A DNA stretch of 6,015 bases from JAZDLC01 sp043802345 (GTDB lineage Bacteria; Planctomycetota; B15-G4; JADJEK01): assembly GCA_043802345.1 (NCBI GenBank), contig JAZDLC010000422.1, positions 1-6,015 of the forward strand, written 5' to 3'. Under the pieces are notes generated by a model. The model was given only the letters and a program-made list of their open reading frames with translations. It did no database searches and had not been told where the DNA came from. A program made the translations under genes and the position numbers. This document shows, in pieces, positions 4,123 through 6,015 of this stretch (positions within the stretch are counted from its first letter, which is position 1; each line of letters begins with the position of its first letter).

Positions 4123-6015
4123 ATGGTGAAACCTTCGAGGTCAGGGAACACGGACGAGGAACAGCACGGCGGGATTCGCCCTTGCGGCGAGACCGCCGCT
4201 GCGACGTCTCTTCATGCGCCGGCGGGCCTGGCAGTGGCCCTGGCGCAGGCCGCGCTGCTCGTCGCGCTGGTCGCGGTCCCCTTGCTCGCCAACCCGCACA
4301 GCTCCCGGGGATTCCAGGAGGACCGCACGATCGTGCTCCGGCTCCTCGGCACCCTCGGCTTCGCGGTGTTGTTGTTTCGCGCGGTACCTCTACGGCAACT
4401 CGGCCTGCCCGGCCTGGGCGCCGGCCTGTACCTGTTCGTCTCCGCGCTCTCGGCGGCCTTCTCCCTGGAGCCGATCGCCGCATGGCCGGGAGCCTACCTG
4501 CGCCAGGGCGGGTTCCAGACCGACCTCGGCCTGGCGGGTCTGTTCCTCGCCGCCAGCACCCTCGCGGCCTCACCGGGGAGGACCGAGCTCGCGCTGAGGA
4601 TGCTGCTGCTTTCAGGAGTCGCATCCAGCCTGCTGGCGCTGGCGCAGGCGGCCGGGCTGGACGTTCCCTTCGCCTCCGAAGGAAGCCGGGCCTTCGCCTT
4701 CACCGGAGGACCGACCTTCCTCGGTTCACTCCTCGCGATCCTGCTGCCGGTTTCGCTAGCAAGGGTTCGCGGCATCGGCGGGCTGCCGATCCCCCTGCTC
4801 CTGGCCGCGGGCCTGCTCTCGACCGCATCCCGTGTGGCTCTCGTGGCGGCGCTGGTCGGCTCGGCGCTCGTCGGGATCTGGTCCGGCCGGAGGCGCCTCG
4901 TCCTGGTGACGGGCGCGGCCCTGCTGGGAATCTCCCTGCTCCTCTGCACCCCCTTCGTCCGGGGCGTTCTTCCGGCAGACTCCCTGCCAAACCGTCTGGT
5001 CTCACACGCATTCGGAGAGCAGGTCAGCGAGAGGAGCCTGATCTACCGGGATGCGCTCGCCGGGCTCCGCAAGAGGCCCGACCGCCTGCTTCTCGGCCGC
5101 GGCCCCGACAGCATCGGCACCCTGTTCACGGCGGAGATCAGCGAGGAACTCCAGGGGCGAGTGGGCGGCAGGACGCGCATCGACCGGCTCCACAGCGACC
5201 CGCTCGACCTGATCTACACCCGCGGACTGCTGGCCCCCATCGCGCTGTTGCTGATGATAGTGGGCGCCCTGCTCGCCGCGCGCAGGCGGTTGCGCCGGGC
5301 AACCGGGGGAGACCGGGCGGCCACGATCGGGCTCGCGGCCTGCCTGGTCACGAACTTCCTGGATGGCGCTCTCTCCGTTCCGGGCTCGGGGTCCCGGCTG
5401 CTGCTGTTCTTCGCGGCCGGCTGGCTGGCGGGACGGAGCCTCCCGTCGCTGCCACGGGAGAGTCCGGGCAGGCTGCCATCGAGCCTCCTTCCGGGGATTC
5501 TCGTTGGCGCCGGCCTGGCCGTGATCCTGTTTGGCACGAACGACCCGCGACACCTCTGGGTCGGACTTCCGCTGCTGCTGCTGCTTCCCGGCCGCCCGGA
5601 CCGGATGCGCGCGCTGTTCGCGGCGGGAGCCGTGCTGTTCCCGTTCCTCCTGCTGCATCTCTCGCTCGATCCGGGCGGAGGCGGGGAGCATGGGTCGCTG
5701 CCCGCCACACTCGCGGATCGGGGCCGGCTGGCAACCGGATCGCTGGTCCTCCTGCTCGGGCTGATCACGCTGGTTTTGGCCGCGATCCTGCACGAAAGGA
5801 GATGCCCCTCCCGCTTCTCCGCCAGGATCTTCAGGGCGTCTCTTGCGATGGTGGGTCTGCTGCTGTTCACCGTCCAGGCCCGGTACGATGTCGCGCGCCT
5901 GATCGCCGACGTCAGCGCCCGGGTTGCGCTCGACATCCAGCTCCGTGGTGGAGACCCCGCGCGGGCGGAGGCGCTTCTCGAGGAGGCCATCGAGCTTGCG
6001 CCTGAGGTGGCGGAG
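4123..6015 (+). CDS. O-antigen ligase/polymerase-like (WaaL/Wzy-type) membrane protein running into a TPR-like segment, cut by the window edge
   Basis: The frame from ATG 4123 is open for 631 codons to the last base and has no stop, so the protein continues beyond the window. Members of this family join or polymerise polysaccharide chains on a lipid carrier at the outer face of the inner membrane. The sequence is strongly hydrophobic, with likely membrane segments near residues 34-56, 70-88, 96-115, 134-150, 157-178, 199-212, 222-250, 259-275, 368-386, 400-412, 424-437, 456-471, 480-488, 498-513, 538-555 and 571-585. Family landmarks are FTGGPTFLGSLLAILLP (193-209), the start of the large periplasmic loop with ERSLIYRDALAGLRKRP and LLLGRGPDS (around 303-330), and IDRLHSDPLDLIYTRGLL (353-370), matching the 'DRxHNxxLxxxxExGxxG' signature; His357 aligns with the functionally required histidine. 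After the last membrane segment, GGDPARAEALLEEAIELAP (609-627) looks like the start of TPR repeats, as in many O-antigen ligase family proteins. The exact substrate cannot be told. Confidence 0.87.
   Translation, partial: MVKPSRSGNTDEEQHGGIRPCGETAAATSLHAPAGLAVALAQAALLVALVAVPLLANPHSSRGFQEDRTIVLRLLGTLGFAVLLFRAVPLRQLGLPGLGAGLYLFVSALSAAFSLEPIAAWPGAYLRQGGFQTDLGLAGLFLAASTLAASPGRTELALRMLLLSGVASSLLALAQAAGLDVPFASEGSRAFAFTGGPTFLGSLLAILLPVSLARVRGIGGLPIPLLLAAGLLSTASRVALVAALVGSALVGIWSGRRRLVLVTGAALLGISLLLCTPFVRGVLPADSLPNRLVSHAFGEQVSERSLIYRDALAGLRKRPDRLLLGRGPDSIGTLFTAEISEELQGRVGGRTRIDRLHSDPLDLIYTRGLLAPIALLLMIVGALLAARRRLRRATGGDRAATIGLAACLVTNFLDGALSVPGSGSRLLLFFAAGWLAGRSLPSLPRESPGRLPSSLLPGILVGAGLAVILFGTNDPRHLWVGLPLLLLLPGRPDRMRALFAAGAVLFPFLLLHLSLDPGGGGEHGSLPATLADRGRLATGSLVLLLGLITLVLAAILHERRCPSRFSARIFRASLAMVGLLLFTVQARYDVARLIADVSARVALDIQLRGGDPARAEALLEEAIELAPEVAE

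Noticed and set aside
4182..6005. Plus-strand open frame of 607 codons in another frame over the ligase-like gene
   Set aside because: Its translation is Arg/Pro/Gly/Ala-rich with no domain character, whereas the frame from 4123 gives clear membrane segments and the DRLH signature. Long shadow frames are expected in GC-rich DNA.
1..6015. CRISPR array, tRNA or rRNA gene, insertion sequence with transposase
   Set aside because: No regularly spaced repeats, no tRNA cloverleaf or T-loop consensus, no rRNA signature and no transposase-like frame were found on either strand.

Overview
The window is GC-rich bacterial chromosome with four protein genes, two of them cut by the window edges. From left to right: the start of rpsB (30S ribosomal protein S2) on the minus strand; a plus-strand gene for a diguanylate cyclase with a degenerate receiver domain; about 740 bases between convergent genes with no credible coding sequence but many repeats and foldable sequences; a minus-strand Kelch-repeat beta-propeller protein with an N-terminal export signal; and, divergent from it, a plus-strand multi-spanning membrane protein of the O-antigen ligase/polymerase type that reaches a TPR-like segment at the right edge.

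The organism cannot be named from this sequence. High GC with strong G/C at third codon positions, Kelch repeats of the 'HTATLLxDGRVLIAGG' kind, and an O-antigen ligase running into a TPR-like tail would fit Myxococcota, Acidobacteriota or a related uncultured deep-branching group. This is inference only.

The genes do not form one operon. rpsB and the cyclase diverge from a shared upstream region of about 475 bases (394-868), which holds a good rpsB promoter and ribosome binding site and a perfect palindrome upstream of the cyclase. The cyclase and the Kelch gene converge on 1856-2595. The Kelch and ligase genes diverge from 3817-4122. Cyclic-di-GMP signalling, an exported propeller and surface-polysaccharide assembly are all plausible cell-envelope functions, but nothing here ties them together.

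The most notable signal is in the convergent intergenic region. A 36-base inverted repeat (1959-1994 with 2120-2155) has 31 Watson-Crick pairs, one T-T mismatch and four G-T pairs that would all be G-U wobbles in a plus-strand RNA. This encloses a G-rich loop and overlaps a G-quadruplex motif. It could be a structured RNA downstream of the cyclase gene or a small non-autonomous mobile element of about 197 bp. Further right, 2253-2570 holds more inverted repeats, triplet-periodic tracts and what looks like a decayed copy of a widespread intergenic repeat.
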